Source: Eutreptiella sp. 'Long Island Sound 2002' (lineage: Eukaryota > Euglenozoa > Euglenophyceae > Eutreptiales > Eutreptiaceae). From it: DNA of 64,000 nt. Positions 43,700 to 56,503 of the stretch are shown in pieces. The DNA is taken from contig OZ038382.1 of NCBI GenBank assembly GCA_964036045.1, positions 85,907,918-85,971,917 of the forward strand, in the 5' to 3' direction. Numbering within the stretch: position 1 is the first letter of the stretch; each line of letters opens with the position of its first letter. The notes below the pieces were generated by a model that saw nothing but the letters and a program-made list of their open reading frames with translations, ran no database searches and had not been told where the DNA came from. The translations under genes and the position numbers were made by a program.

Positions 43700-46600
43700 G
43701 GAGCTCCCGCTGCACTCCCTCTCGCACCGGTTGATGGTGCAGGCGCAGCTCCTGCAATGCCCACGCCATCTTGCTGCCCGGGCCGAGGCGGGCCTTCAAC
43801 AACGTGGCACGCTCCTTGGCGTGGGCGTACCAGACCCGTATGGACTCTTCAATGACGTGGCGGAGGAACTCCGTGCCCAGCGCGTGGGGCCCTGTACACT
43901 CCAGGTGGGCCCGCTGTATTGAGGGGGTCCGCAGGGCTGCTGCCCAATGCTCCAGTACAGCCGGCTCACATAGCTGTTGGCGCACCGGGGCCGCTCATGT
44001 TCCCACCTTCTGGTCGAGCCACGCTGCGAGCCGCCGGCAGGCCGGCCCCCATTCATGGGATTGGGCCAAGCAGGCCCATAGGTGGGGCGCTGTTTCGGGC
44101 TGCGCTCCGCAAAAGAGGCACGTGGCATCCAGCACCGTGTTCCGGTGAGAGGAACGGTAGGCTAGGACAATCATCGTCGGGATGTTGTCCATACGTTGCG
44201 CCGTGATACGGCGCTGCTGGTGGTGATCGAACCAGTCCTGGGGGAGACCCCCCCCAACATGTAGTTTACCCCCCACCAGGCCTCGCACGCGGCCTGCGCC
44301 GGTATGGAGGCCCGGCCTGCAACCGGTCGCACAGTGCCGTCGGGCAGAGCTGACATTGGTCGCCGTAGGGTACTGGAGAGGTAAACGAGTAGGGGCGCCT
44401 GAGGAGCCCTATGAGGTCCACCTCCGGCGGTTCCTGCGTCGCCGCATCTACAGGGACGTTGAGGTCCGTGATCTAGTGCCACGGCGTGGTAATTACATTG
44501 ATTGCGGACTCCGGCGAGAGGCGCTGCCCCCCCCAGGACGGTGGCGTAGAGATGGTGGATGCCGTCTCCGCAGTGACCTCCCTCCTGGTACGTGTGAAGG
44601 GCCCCCACCGCGCCTTCCGAGTCCGGCATCAGCCAGTATACTCCTGGCTGTGTCGCCGACCGGCGGGCGTACGAGAGGAGGATCATCGCCTCCCCTTCCT
44701 GGGAGGTGCCCACTCCCGAGGCCACCTAGGATTGGTATGTCGTGGGACCGCTCTGGGCGGCCCCGGCCATGGCCATTCCCGCCCGCGTGGCCCCCACATC
44801 CACCGCCACGATAGTACCGCGGAGGGTTGCCAGCGCAGGCAGGTCATGGAACCAGATGCCTGGGCGAGCCTCGGGGGCCATTACTTGTGGGGGGTAGGTG
44901 GTCCGGCCGTGTGGCGCCGGAACGGCCATGTCCCCATGGTGCTCCCTGAGATGGGTGTGTAGGGCCTGGTGAAGCTCCGCCGGTACCGCTCCCACCATAT
45001 CGAGGGAGTAGTAGAGGGGCCCTTTGTGCGGGTGCCCTGGGCACCCGTGCGCCACACACTCTGCCGGGTATTGGAACTTCGCCACGGCCGCCGGGGCTAT
45101 GGCTATCCACGGAAACGGCGGCAGCGCCGCGGTGACCGTCACGAGAGGGGCCTGCGATGTCTTGGCCCATTGCCGGTAGGCGGCAGTAGGGGGGGCGGCC
45201 ATCCACGCGATGGTGGGCGCCAAGACCCCGGTGTGCTGAAGCCGGGCCAGGGATTCTTGGTGGTCATGTCCCATAGCTAGGCATGCAGGGGCGCATCTAC
45301 CTGCACTTGGATACCCAGGATGGGCACCAAGAGGCGGTGCAGCCTCGTGTCGCTGGGCAGCGTGTCTGGGGGCTGCTGCCACACCCTGAGTTCGGGCACC
45401 CAGCTCGCAGCCTCCATGGTGTCGTGCATGGCCGCGGTCACCCAGAGGGGCTGTCCCATATAGTATATTGTCACGATCCCGGTGGTTTTGGCCGCCCAGC
45501 CTCTGATGACGACGTCCGCCTGTTAGGTGGGCACGGCGTCCGGGATCCAGTCCTTGGGTGCTGTCTGCCACCGCGGCGGGCGTTCCCTCAGGAGGGGGAC
45601 CAAGACGGCAGCGTGGCGGGTCAGCCACGCGCGCAGCCCCGGGATTCCCTTGCGGGTCGGCGCTCGCCCCTTGAGGGCACGCTCCGGCAGCACTCGGTGG
45701 TCCCCGGTGTAGAGGTCGCCCAGGTGATGGCAGCCTAGGGCCCACATTGTTTCGTACACTGTCCGGGGGACGACAACCTGTACAACGTCGCCATACGGGG
45801 TTGGGGACACCTGCACCTGGGGGGCAGGGGCCGCCACTGCCGCCGCACGGGGCCCACCGGGGCCCCGCACTAAGATGGGGGTTGTCCCCGAGCTATGGCC
45901 CGGCATCCACATGGGCATGGCCACCTCGTCCACCACTCGCTGCAGCGTGGCTATGAGCTGGGGGCATTTGGGATGGTGAGTGTACTGCCCCGGGGTAAGT
46001 ACTGCTGGGCATCCCCCCCTGAGCGCTTGGTGCGTCTGAAGGGAGTAGGCCTGGGAGTCCCGGAATTCCCGTTTGGGCCAGGCCCCCTGCCGGACCCACT
46101 CTCGGACCACTGTGGTCTGCCACGAGTGTGTTGACCGAGTCAGGCCTTGGCATCCATGCTCCCAAGGCCCCCAGAGCGTGTCGGTGTGGGCGTGGCGGGA
46201 GATGCCCGTCACGTGCTTATAAGCTCTGACCATGAGAGCATCGTTGGCTGCGCGTGCTTTGGCCGTGGGGCGGTACACGCTGGCCCGGGGGAGGAGCTTG
46301 CTCGGGAGCTTGGCCATGAGTACCATCATGGCGGCGTCTGGGGAGAGCCGCTGGGGGCGGATCTATTTCCAGACCGCTGCCCGGACCTCTGGCAGGTTCC
46401 GGGGGGCCGTGGGCGTGCCCTGAAGGTACATGTCCATCCCAATGTAGCGGAGGACCCAAAGGGCTGTACTTCCGGGGCGTCGGCTAATGCCTCCTGCCGC
46501 TGGTCCGGGGTACTCGTCAACCACGTGCGGCCCAGATGGCAGGCCACGGCTGCCAGCGTGGGCGACCGCAAAGGTCGCGAGTCGGATGTCGAGCTGTGTT

Positions 46601-49240
46601 GGATCTTACGGTCCGGGACATCTACCTGCAGAATACCCTGGTAGTACGTCCGCTGATCCAGCAAGACCCCTTGTATAGGGCGGGAATCGCCCCGTTCCAA
46701 GAGGACGATCGTGTCGTCCACCCACATGAGTCCCAGGAAGCGGAAGGGCTCTACCGCATAAGACCGGTATGCTATGTCCATGAACCGCAGGAATGAGAGC
46801 GCTGCCGTTGCTCCCGCATGGACTCCCTGGATCGTGCCTTGGGGGGTTCCCAAGAGTTGTGCCAGGGTGCTGGACTGCCAGGGGCCCAGGGGTAGGGTGT
46901 AGGAGAACCCCTCGGTATGGGTGGCGAGGTGGTCTGACACAACCGGGCTCCCACTATAGGGTGAATGGCGTGGGCGATCACCTCGAAGAACTTGGCGAGA
47001 TCCGTGATCAGGACGTCCACTATCCGGTGCTGAAGCGTGGCCAGGTCCGGCTTCATGTCCACCGTGCGGACCACCTCCTGGAGGGAAGTTCCCCGCATGC
47101 CCCCTACGAGGCAGGTGCCCCCCAGGGCCCGCTCATAGATGGCTGTCGCCACAGCGTAGAAGGCCGTGGACTCGAGCTTGGAGACGTGGGAGGAGATGGT
47201 TATCCCCCGGAGATCCGCCTCCTGGACTGGCTCGTCCGGGTTTTTTAGGAGCAGGGTAACCCGCCCTCGCCCGCCCACCGTGCGGCTCACTGGGGGGCTG
47301 CGCACTACGGCGCGAAGGGTTACGTGGTCCGCCTCGGGCAGGGGGAGGTCGGGGCTCTTCAAGTTCTGACCTCTTGACGTTGTCGATACGTTGCTCAACC
47401 CCCCACACCCACAACCACCATTATAACTCCACCCCCTGTACCCCTCCAACCATGTTGTGCCCGTCTCTGTTTCTCCATGGCTGTTCCATCCACGGAAGCA
47501 CATTCTATGCACAGGTGTGCTGAGCTGTACATAAATGGCAGATGACGCTGGGACTGATTTAATAATTCCACAAACACCAACGTGTGCAGATACATTCAAG
47601 TTTTTTTAGGGCCCAAAGATACACTTGAGGAATGCAAAAGTATGTTGCATTGGATTGAACGCATCGGTGCAGAGACAGAGCGTGAGCCAGAGAAGCGGAT
47701 GTAAGAGTGGTTTTTCTTTGCGTGACAGGGCAGAGTGGGTTTTCAGGGGCTTGGGTTGTCACAGTGTTGCACCTCCCGGAGGTGGCGAGGCTGGACATAG
47801 TCGCCGCGGGCCGGCGGGGCATGCTGCGGCAAGAGCCCCAAGTATTTTTGGAAGTGGGCCCACCGGTCGGGGTCGTCCCAAATCGGATAGCTATTGCCTT
47901 GAAGCCGTTGGCGGCTCAAGGATAGGGCAGACAGCGTCTCCCTGGGGTTGAGGAGCGCCTTGCTGTCCAGGGGGATCTCCGAGATATCCCGCGGGGGGCC
48001 CCGGCTGCGCCGCTGGACCTCCCTCCACTACTCCGGGGTACGCCTTAGGTTCCGGGTCTCCTGCACGCGCGGGAGGGCCCTGTGGTTAATCCCCCGGAGG
48101 CTTTGCTGGCGCTGGGCTTCTCCCAGGGCCAGAAGGCTCTGCTTGAGGGCGTTTCCCGCCATCACGGCGGTGCCCAACATGTTTGGGGCCGTCACCGTGA
48201 AGCGCCCTACGGAGATTAGCATGCTGCGCGCCGGGAAGGGCTGTTGGGGAGCTTTCGATGGGGGGGGGGGGGGCTGCTCCGCCGGGCGCGCCCGAAGGCC
48301 GTAATGCCGGAAGCGGAGGGCCCTGACCCTGCCCATGGCGTGGGCCCAGTCAGAGATGCCCCGCTGCAGGCCCTTCAGCCATCGATCCGGGGCGAGCTGG
48401 GGGTCTACGGCTCTTGTGCGGAGCACCGAGCCCTAGAAGTCGGCCGTGTCTGCTGGGGATAGGGCCACTGGGCCCAAGTGGTACTCCGGTGTGCGGGAGA
48501 CCGTATGGGGGCTGGGCTTGTCCAGCCGGATCAGCCGGAATGCGACGGTGAAGAGAAGGGGGATGTGGTGGTCCGAGGGGAGGGTACTCCCCCAGTAGTG
48601 GTACGGGCGATGGTGAACTGCGCCTCGTTGTGGCAGGCGATCGTGTCGATGCGGGAGCGTGCGGCTCCCTGAAAGCAGGAGTACGTACCCTGCGGGACCG
48701 GGTGAAGGTCCACCAAGTCCGTGAGGTTGAAGGCCCTCAGGATTGTGTAATAGCCCGTATCCTCGGGGCGCGGGGTCCCCCGATCTGCCGGCCGGGCTGC
48801 CGAGTTGGTCTCCGTGACGACCAGGACGGTTGTCGGGTCGACCAGGCAGGTGACGTCCCGCCAGACGGTCGCCCACCATCTCATATATGGCTCTATGCCA
48901 ATGTTGATTTGGGGGGCATGGGCCGCCAGCACATGATGCCCGCCCCATGGGGTGAGTACCTCCAGGAGAAGGGCGATTGCATCCTCCTTGCTCCAGAGGA
49001 GGGACGCCCGGGTAGTTGTCCATTCGCGGACATACACCTCCGGGCCCGCCCCCGTCTTGCCTTGGGCAGGGAGCACGACGTGCGGGGCGTAGTCCTGGAA
49101 GGGGGGGTCCTCAGGGCTTGCCCGGGACTGGGCCTTTGCCAGGATGAGGAGGCTCGGGCGGCGCGCTGCCATGTGCAGGGCCTGCGCCAGAAGACGTTAC
49201 CGTAGGTACCAGCCCCGGACATTGAGCCACAGGTACCCCA
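43700..49240 (-). pseudogene. LINE A copy 5 ORF2: EEP, RT, RNase H, CCHC, degenerate
   Basis: The EEP opens with YLWLNVRGWYLR (about 49,235), then a TAA. It goes on with RRPSLLILAKAQS, VTETNSAARP (GDFN-equivalent) and SRIDT; the SDHHIPLL block sits in another frame after a shift near 48,608. The linker follows copy 1 until the 47,353-47,770 insertion. RT: TDLAKFFE motif A, GTPQGTIQG motif B, MWVDD motif C (46,715-46,729). RNase H (VAVDVGA, QEGEAMIL, PDSEGA; 44,820-44,610) and CCHC (CLFCGAQPETAPHLWAC) are spread over several frames. The ORF2 stop has mutated (LLE then TAC). At several sites this copy gives the presumed ancestral codon for copy 1. Confidence 0.85.
47353..47770. other. ~415-bp insertion in copy 5 ORF2
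   Basis: Between GAGGTCGGGGCTC and CACCTCCCGGAGG, where copy 1 has only about 18 bp, copy 5 has about 415 bp of clearly lower GC (for example TTTAATAATTCCACAAACAC). It has no ORF of note, no LINE match in this window and no target-site duplication that I can see. It could be a short non-autonomous transposon or captured host sequence. Confidence 0.7.
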
Positions 49241-49261
49241 CGGCGTGGATGTCCCCCGGCG

Positions 49262-52200
49262 TGCCCTCAATTCTGGGACTGCGAGGGGCCGGGGTTCTCC
49301 GGCTCCGAGTCGAGCTCCGCAAGAGCAGGCCTATCTTGGGGGTCGTGGCTCCGCTCCGAGTCGCTAGCCGCGTCCTGGGCCGTTCGCAAGTCTGCCTCGA
49401 TGAGGCCGAAGACTGTGGTCAGGGAAGGGGTCCCCGCTGGCCGTTCGCCGGTGAGCCTGGGGACTATCCAATCGCGCCGGGCCGGGGCCCGCGCTCCCAG
49501 GACCTTGATGCCCACTGGCCTGGTAGGCTGGAGAGCCCGGGCGTAGCTCACCCACATGGCGCTCCAGCCTTTCCAGTCGGCATCGCGGAGATGTTGGGCA
49601 CCGGGGGCCGAGGGGACCAAGACAAGCCCCCCCCCCCCCCCCCCCCCCGGGCCCGGCCGTAGGTGGCCTTGGCCACCATGGGCGTAGCGATGATCAGGGG
49701 CTTGCCCCGGGGCGGGGTGAGGGTGGCCTTGTGGTCCCCGAGGTGCATGCCCGCCGTGTCGACCGGGGCGTACCGGTCCCCACGCTTGACGCAGATTTGG
49801 ACCGGGGGGGGGGGGGGTCGCCGGGACACCGCGCGGGACATGCCCCGGGCACTGGCATACCAACACCAGGGCCCGGGTATCCGGGGGAACCGCCCGAGGC
49901 AGGGGCGGGGCAGACTAGGCATACGCATATGCCATGGCCTGGAGCCACCATCCGGGGCGCGTGCCGCCCTCCGGGGTGGGGAGGCGGAGCTGCACCTTCC
50001 CCTCCATCACGTAATATACCGTGATCCCAAGTCCCGGCGGGCGAGGGGCTGGGATGGCATCTCCCTCCCAACTGGGGAGGGAGAAGGAGGGGACCCCCAC
50101 GGTGAAGGCCACGAGCTGGAGCACCTCGCGGGTCCGCTTGGCATACTGGGCCAGGAGGGGGGGGGGGGGTCTCCTTCCGGAGAGTGGGGGCCAGGGACGG
50201 GGGTGGTGTCCTGGCTTCCCGCACGCATGCGGTGCCCAACCGCCGATAGGCGCTCGCTGTCGAGGAAGACAACGACGTCCTTGGCCCTGCAGGGGTTCGC
50301 CTCCTCCAGGGTGGTGTCGGCGATGAGCGCCGCCGGGCGGGACTCATGCGGGCTTACACCACCCGTCGGGCTATCGATGGAGCCAGTAGCCGGTGGCTGA
50401 GGGTCCTCATCGGACGTGTCTGCCGGCTACGAGGGTTCCGGAAGGCTGAGGGCGTCAGCGTCGCCATCCAAGAGGCCAACAAGCTGTGTGGCCGTCCCCT
50501 GGGACGCTTCCACATCAATGGGGGGAGGCGGACGGGTCTTCGCCGCACACGGCGCCCCAGTGTCGAGGGCAGGCGAGGCGGCACTGGGTTGCTCACCTGG
50601 GGCACGCCCAGGTACCCGTCCTTCTTCGAGGGCGGGCTCCGCAGCAGCCTCTCCCGCCTCCGGGGGGGCCTGCTGTGGGGGGCACTCGTCGCATAGGCTG
50701 GGGCACCAGAAGCGACACACGTCACACCAATCCAGGGTTGGTTCCCCCGGGGGGCTGTCTCCTGCCGGGGGAGCTGAAGCCCCAGCATCGTCTGGGGCCT
50801 CGGGGGCCAGGGCCCGGTCGGTGGGCGCCGGGGGGTGCCCCGCAAGGGCCGCGGGGGCGTTTGCGAGGGCCTGCCGTGGGTCCATCGCACGGACACCAGT
50901 GTCCAAGAGGTCCTGGGACACGTCCTCAGCCACGAAATCGGGGGGACCGGGCTGGGGGGCCTCTGCCTCGGCGTGCGCGGTCGCATGCTTGTCCGGGGCC
51001 GCTACGTGGCCCGGCAGTTGCCAGAATGCGCCGGCGGAGCCGGCTGGTTCGGCTATCGGTGGCCACCCGTTGCTGTGAAGGTGGGCTCATCTGGGCCGCT
51101 GCGAGCCCCTGCCGCACCTCGGGGGCCGCCGCCCTGCCCTCAGGCCTTACAAGGCCCAGTCCCCGGGAGGGGGGCGCTTACTGCGCTGTCGGGCGTGCCG
51201 GGGGGGGGGGGGGCTCCTTGGTAAGGGGCAGGCGGTGTCATCGGCCGCGTTGGCCGTCGGCGCCCGAGAAGGCACCTGTGCCTGTGCATGTAGCACTTGT
51301 GGTGGCCTGCTCATGGCATCGGCTATAAGACGCCGAACATCCGCCTCCGTGAGAGGGGGGCCGTCCGCGCGCGGGGGGGCATCCCTGGCGAGCAGCATGT
51401 CTTGCCGTCCCTCGCCCACGGCGTCATGCCGGGTGTGCACGGTGAGGCCCTGTACGACACCGTGGCTCACAAAGTGGACGGCCGCCGGCAGGCGACCTGG
51501 CAGGGGCGCCACTGTACCCAAGGCAGCGCTGACCACCGCTCACGCTGCGAGCACCTGCGCGTGAGTACGGAAGGTCGGGTATCCATGGTTCTCCCCTCCA
51601 TGGAAAGCCTCCGCCACCCCCTCTGCTCCATCCAGCCACATGAAGCGGTCTGCAAGGTGACGGCGGGACAATCCAGTTGGGAGGCGCCGGAGATGCAGGA
51701 CGGTCGGCGGGTCCGCGGCGCGGGGCCGCTAAGGGGCTTGTGTCGCTCTGTCAGGGGGGGCATAGCCCGGGCCATGGAGACTCCGGGTAGTCTGCGTTAA
51801 GCCGGCACGGCGTTTGTTGGGCGTGCGTAGGCCTTCATCCCGGGGTGGCCGTACCTGCTGCGTACGGGGGCCAAGAGGCCTGGCGTCGTTGGGGTTCCCG
51901 CAAGAGCGTGTGCCGGCAGCTTGTGCGGGCTGCCCGCGGGCGGTTGTGCTGCACGCTGCCGGTCTTTCCTATTCTTGCTGTGGCGCTTGCGCGGGGGGTT
52001 GGTCCCGCGGTACATGCGGGGGGCGGGCGTCGGGAGCTGTGCGGGGCTCCCATTGCGGCCGGCGCCCGGTGTCCGGCACATCATACCGCAGGTGCCTAGC
52101 TGTATCTGGGCTGGGGGATCGGCGTTGGCGCCGGTCGTCGGGGTCCTGCCGCCCCCGGCTCGCCCCGGGGGCGGAGCCGGGCGGTTCACGGCGGGGGCGG

Positions 52201-52916
52201 TAATCCCGCCAGGCGGGGGTGTGGTCTCTGCCCCTTGCGGTAGGGGCTCGGCCTCCGCAGGAACGCTCCTCGGAGCGGCGCTCATAATACCGCCCAGGGG
52301 AGCGGTAAGGCCGGCTTATGTCGTGCGGCCATCTCTGCCGGGGCTCTCATAGCTGTGGCCTCGGCGGTCGTCGTGTGGGTCCCGTCGGGGGGAGCGGAAT
52401 CGGCGGTAGGTTTTCCCCGAGGGCCGGCGAGGCGCCTCTGTTGGCGCGGGGCGACGACGGTCCTCCCGGGGCACCGTCGTACGCATCGGCGCCGCCGGCA
52501 GTGCCGGCGCCGCCTCGCGGACCACGTCGGGGGCAGGGCCCTGTGGAGCCCGGGATTCCCGCTGTGCAGCCCCTTGAGGGGGCGGAGGGTTCTCGGTGCG
52601 GCGGTCTAGGCCGGCCACGTGGCCCCTTAGGTAAACCAACTACAAGCGGCGGTGGTCCGGGGGCGGCACAGCCGGGAGCAGCGAGGGCGGCGGGGGAGGC
52701 TGGGGCAGCCCATATCGCGGTTCCCGCAGGTAGTGTGCAGGGTAGGTCGGCGGGGAGTGGACCTCTACGAGCAGCTGGTGGGGTGTGTAGGGACTGTAGG
52801 TATAGTGGGGGGGGGGGGGTGGCATATGCCGGGGACCCTGCGGGGTGCGGTGCAGGCGGGCCCCCGGGGATGCAACGGCGTTGCACGTAAGGGGTAGCCG
52901 GTGTTGTTGGGAACAT
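49262..52916 (-). pseudogene. LINE A copy 5 ORF1, degenerate
   Basis: Starts MFPTTPATPYVQRR at 52,916. An Arg/Ser-rich block (YRRFRSPRRDPHDDRRGH near 52,400-52,340) and the start of the RRM-like region (near 51,700-51,500) are visible across frame changes. The finger CDVCRFWCPSLCDEC (about 50,690-50,735) keeps CX2C-X7-CX2C. The C-terminus is longer than in copy 1: WKGWSAMWVSYARALQPTRP and ERSHDPQDRPALAELDSEPE, ending SQSQN-stop at 49,268, just before ORF2. Long G/C homopolymers (49,627-49,648; 49,804-49,817; 50,157-50,169; 51,199-51,211) mark likely frame slips. Confidence 0.72.
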
Positions 52917-53225
52917 GCTGTGTCACTGGGCTGCAGAGCGAGAGCAGCGAGTTGCGGCCGGAAGCTCATGTATGGGCACTGTGCTTCCTGTCCACCGGGC
53001 CGCCCAGTGCTGAGGCGCCGGCACCTGCACGTGCTCTCGCTCGCGCGTTGGTGGCCTTCGGCGGCCGGCCTTACGGGCCCGCACATTAGCATCCTGTCCG
53101 CGCCGTGGCCCTGCGCACTGCATGCAGGCCGCTGCCGCGGCACCTAGTAGGGGGGGGGTACTCATGGTGCCCTGTGGGGGCGGTGCCTGCACTCCTCGGG
53201 AGGGGGAGGGGCGGCTACGACGGGA
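52917..53225 (-). other. LINE A copy 5 leader
   Basis: Homologous to 9,976-10,180 (GTCACTGGGCTGCAGAGC; GCCGGCCTTACGGGCCCG). The last ~100 bp before VNTR B is specific to this copy. Confidence 0.65.
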
Positions 53226-54325
53226 TGCCCCCTATAACCGGGTGCACTTGCCTAGGGGTGGTCAGAGCGTCCTCCAAGGCCCATGGGGGGGCACCATCTT
53301 CCAAGAACCGGGCACACCGGCCCGGGGGGGACGGGGAGTCTAGCCCAGGGGGTGGTCGGAGCATCCTCCAGGGCCCATGGAGGGGGCAGCATCTTCCAAG
53401 AACCGGGCACACCGGCCTAGGGGGGACGGGGGGGGTCCAGCCCACGGGGTGGTCGGAGTATCCTTCAGGGCCCTCGGGAAGGCATTATCTTCCAAGAACG
53501 GGGCACACGGGCCTGGGGGGGACGGGGAGTCTAGAGGGGGTGGTCGGAGTATCCTTCACTGCCTACGGGGAGGCATCATCTTCCAAGAACCGGGCACACC
53601 GGCCTGGGGGGGACCGAAGTCCAGCCCAGGGGGTGGTCGGAGAATCCTTCAGGGCCCATGGGGAGGCATCATCTTCCAAGAACCGGGCACACCGGCCTGG
53701 GGGGGACGGGGAGTCCAGCCCAAGGGGTGGTCGGAGTATCCTTCAGGGCCCATGGGGAGGCATCATCTTCCAAGAACCGGGCACACCGGCCTGGGGTGAA
53801 CGGGGAGTCCAGCCCAGGGGGTGGCCGGAGTATACTTCAGGGCCCATGGGGAGGCATCATCTTCCAAGAACCGGGCACACTAGCCTGGGGTGAACGGGGA
53901 CCTAGGCCCAGGCAGTGGTCAGAGTATCCTTCAGGGCCCATGGGGAGGCATCATTTTCCAATAACCGGGCACACCGGCCTGGGGGAGACGGGGAGTCCAG
54001 CCCAGGGTGTGGTCGGAGCAGCCTTGAGGGCCCATGGGGAGGCAACATTTTCCAAGAACCGGGCACACCGGACTGGGGGGGATGGAGAGCCCAGCCAAGG
54101 GGGTGGTCGGAGTATCCTTCAGGGCCCATGGGGAGGCATCATCTTCCAATAACCGGGCACACCGGCCTGGGGGGGACGGGGGGTCTAGCCCAGGTGGTGG
54201 TCGGAGCATTCTTCAGGGCCCATGGGGAGGCATCGTCGTCCAAGGATCGGGCACGCCGCCCTGGGGGGACCGGCGGTCCAGCCCAGGGGGTGGCCGGAGC
54301 ATGCTTCAGGGTTCACGGGGAGTCA
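53226..54325. repeat. VNTR B, 94-bp tandem repeat array (fourth copy)
   Basis: About 12 diverged units (CGGGCACACCGGCCTGGGGG; GGCCCATGGGGAGGCATCAT). It is closer to the 41.7-kb array than to the arrays at 1.2 and 10.3 kb, so two subfamilies coexist. Confidence 0.92.
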
Positions 54326-54690
54326 GAGAGTCACCTCGGGGGGGTATGGGGGTGGGCGGTGTGCCCTGCAGAGCCGGTGGGGAGGCAGTCGTCTCGTTGG
54401 TTTTGGCCCACCAGCCTGGCCGAGTGGGGAGCCCCGCTCCGGGGCGGGCAGTAACAGGGGGGCGCCATCAAGGGGGGCGTTTCCAGCAGTGCGCGCGCGC
54501 CACTTGGGGGGTCGCTGGACCGCTCCCTGTCGGTGGCCGTTGCTGTGTCCCCTGAAAGGCTACCCGTTCCCGTTGCGGCGTCGGGCCGCCTCACAGCAGG
54601 GCCCCGGGCTGGATCTCCGGCCGAAAGGCCGTAAGAACTCCCCGCCTCAGCGAGTCTATGATGGTATGGTTCCCCACCCCTAGTCCTACT
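54326..54690. other. Copy 5-specific spacer between VNTR B and block F
   Basis: 365 bp with no counterpart in copy 1, where VNTR B meets block F almost directly. GC-rich; no gene or motif recognised. Confidence 0.5.
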
Positions 54691-55180
54691 ACGCTATGCA
54701 GAAGCAGGCGAGGTAGGCACGCAGTACCGGAGGTCACAACTCCGGGGTAGCAGTAGCAGGGACTCAACGTGAGTCCTCTTAACCAAACCAACCCCAATTC
54801 CCGCCGGGGCTTAACTCGCGAACGTAACGGTAATCGGGGCCCCCTTGGGCCTTATAAGCCCATGGAGTGTAGCGAGGCGTGGCTAACAGCACTTAAAGTT
54901 TGGCTTGTCATACCCATTGCTGGGCTCGCCTCAGCACGGCCGGTCGAGTCCGGCTCTGGGGGGGGGGGGGGACGTAAATGGCCTTGGGGGAGGCCATTAA
55001 CCCTTTAAGCATTAGATTACGGTAGTAAGCCCTACTTGTTAAGTTATTAAATATGTACAATGCTTACCCCGCAGACATGCCCCCTCCGGTGGTGCGCTCA
55101 CCATTGGGGCTGCCTTTGAGGGGTTCGGGGCTTTTACCCGGTCCCCCGGCCCTCCCTTGCTGTTGGCCGGGGGCGTACAT
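54690..55180 (-). other. Block F, conserved structured 5' region (copy 5)
   Basis: Aligned with 11,690-12,180. Stem 54,727-54,732/54,740-54,745 reads CCGGAG/CTCCGG where copy 1 has CCGGGG/CCCCGG. The GGACTC-AACGT-GAGTCC hairpin is identical. The long stem 54,792-54,803/54,828-54,839 keeps ten of twelve pairs, with two paired substitutions relative to copy 1. The inner GAGGCG/CGCCTC stem is also kept. Downstream, CCGCAGACATGCCCC and TGGTGCGCTCACC are conserved. Structure is better kept than sequence in these stems. Confidence 0.65.
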
Positions 55181-56503
55181 TATACAAATGCTGTGGTTCA
55201 TTGTTTATACTAACATACTTTACTTGATACATACACATCACATAGGTCAACTGTGTTATATCCTTCAAACGCAGACTTTGGTTGAGTGTCGCAAGGGCGG
55301 CATGGCCTCGAACCGCTCCACCGGCGGGGCCACGCCGCCCAGTCCGGGGGGCTGCGGGGTCCCCTCCCCTTACAAGTGCACTGCTCTAGCCGCTCTGTGG
55401 CAGCTAGCTGTGGCAGCCCCCCGGGCTACCATGTTTTGCAGGGTCCCCTGCCCTGAAACCCCTAGGCCTGTCGCCATGCACCGCGCCTCTGCTAGGGCGT
55501 GGGCCTCTCGTATCCCGCATGTCTTCCCTCCAGGGCCCTCTTTACCCGCACACCTAGACGCCTGCATGAAGACCCTGCATTGGAGCATCCTCGGTTTTGC
55601 GCCGGGGCTCTGACCTTTACGCGGCCGGCCGCCGATGCGGGCCCCTGGAGGCGCGCTGCACGGGCGCTGCCAGCCTGCGAGAGGGGTGAGGGTAGAGCGA
55701 GGGGGAGGGGGAGGTATCGGGCAAGGGAGGCAACCATGCAGCACGTCAGTGGACTTCCCTCACTCTCCAGTCGTCATATGGAAATGACAACTCCACAGGG
55801 GCGCTACCGAGACGCGGCCCCGCAGCTCTGGACTTGAGAACACCAGCGTCGCCACTGGCCCCCCCGAGCAATCTATCCGGGAAAGCGTTCGGAGTATCAT
55901 CCGCCAAGACCCTGGTACCGACGCGTTGGAACATTTGACTCGTGTGCCTTGTCGTCACTCCTGCAAGGCAGAGCCCTCACACTGAGCTTTACCCACGCAC
56001 ACACCTTCCACACCTGTTCCACTCCCGCCTCGTTGCCGAAGCCCTGCTCCCACCCCACGCAGCCGGCCGCCGATGCGGCGCCCTCGAGGCGCGCCGCCCG
56101 GGCGCTACCAGCCTGTGAGGGGGGGAAAGGGAAGAGACAGGGGGAGGTTACAGGGTAGGGGAGGCGGCTGGGAGCGGGAGCGGCGTCGGGGGGGGCAGAG
56201 GCAAGGGCACTGGGGGGGGTGCATCGCTGGGCTCTGTTGAGGGCCCCGTGGCTGGGCGGGTGTGTTGGGAGGGGAGGAGGGGGAGGCCTGGCCAGGCGTC
56301 CTCGCTAGGGGTCGCTGATGTTCCCAGGGCCAAAGCGGCCGGTAATAGGGGGCTGCGGGGTCCCTGAGGATGCTGCTTAGCACTAGGACGTGCACGCACC
56401 CGACACTGTTAGTACACTGCCTATTGGCAGTGCCCGGGCCCTGTCGTCCGGGGGTTCGCACCCGGCACCCAGCCCATGAGTAGAGCTGGGGAGTACTCAG
56501 GGT
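55181..56503 (-). other. 5' module of LINE A copy 5 with an AT-rich patch
   Basis: 55,181-55,280 is a strikingly AT-rich patch (for example TTGTTTATACTAACATACTT) absent at the matching place in copy 1 (about 12,170). 55,440-56,503 is the standard module: CACCGCGCCTCTGCTAGGGC, two GGCCGGCC palindromes (55,625 and 56,062), TATCATCCGCCAAGACCCTG, CGACACTGTTAGTACACTGC, and the terminal GAGTACTCAGGG. Confidence 0.72.

Larger units (their letters stand above)
43489..56503 (-). mobile_element. LINE A copy 5, full-length but decayed
   Basis: A 13.0-kb element. In element order: 5' module (56,503 to about 55,290), block F (about 55,180-54,690), VNTR B (54,325-53,226), leader, ORF1 (52,916-49,262), ORF2 (about 49,240-43,700), 3' UTR and tail. 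It keeps the endonuclease N-terminus missing from copy 1. It carries many stops and shifts and a foreign 0.4-kb insertion, so it is older than copies 1, 3 and 4. Confidence 0.85.
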
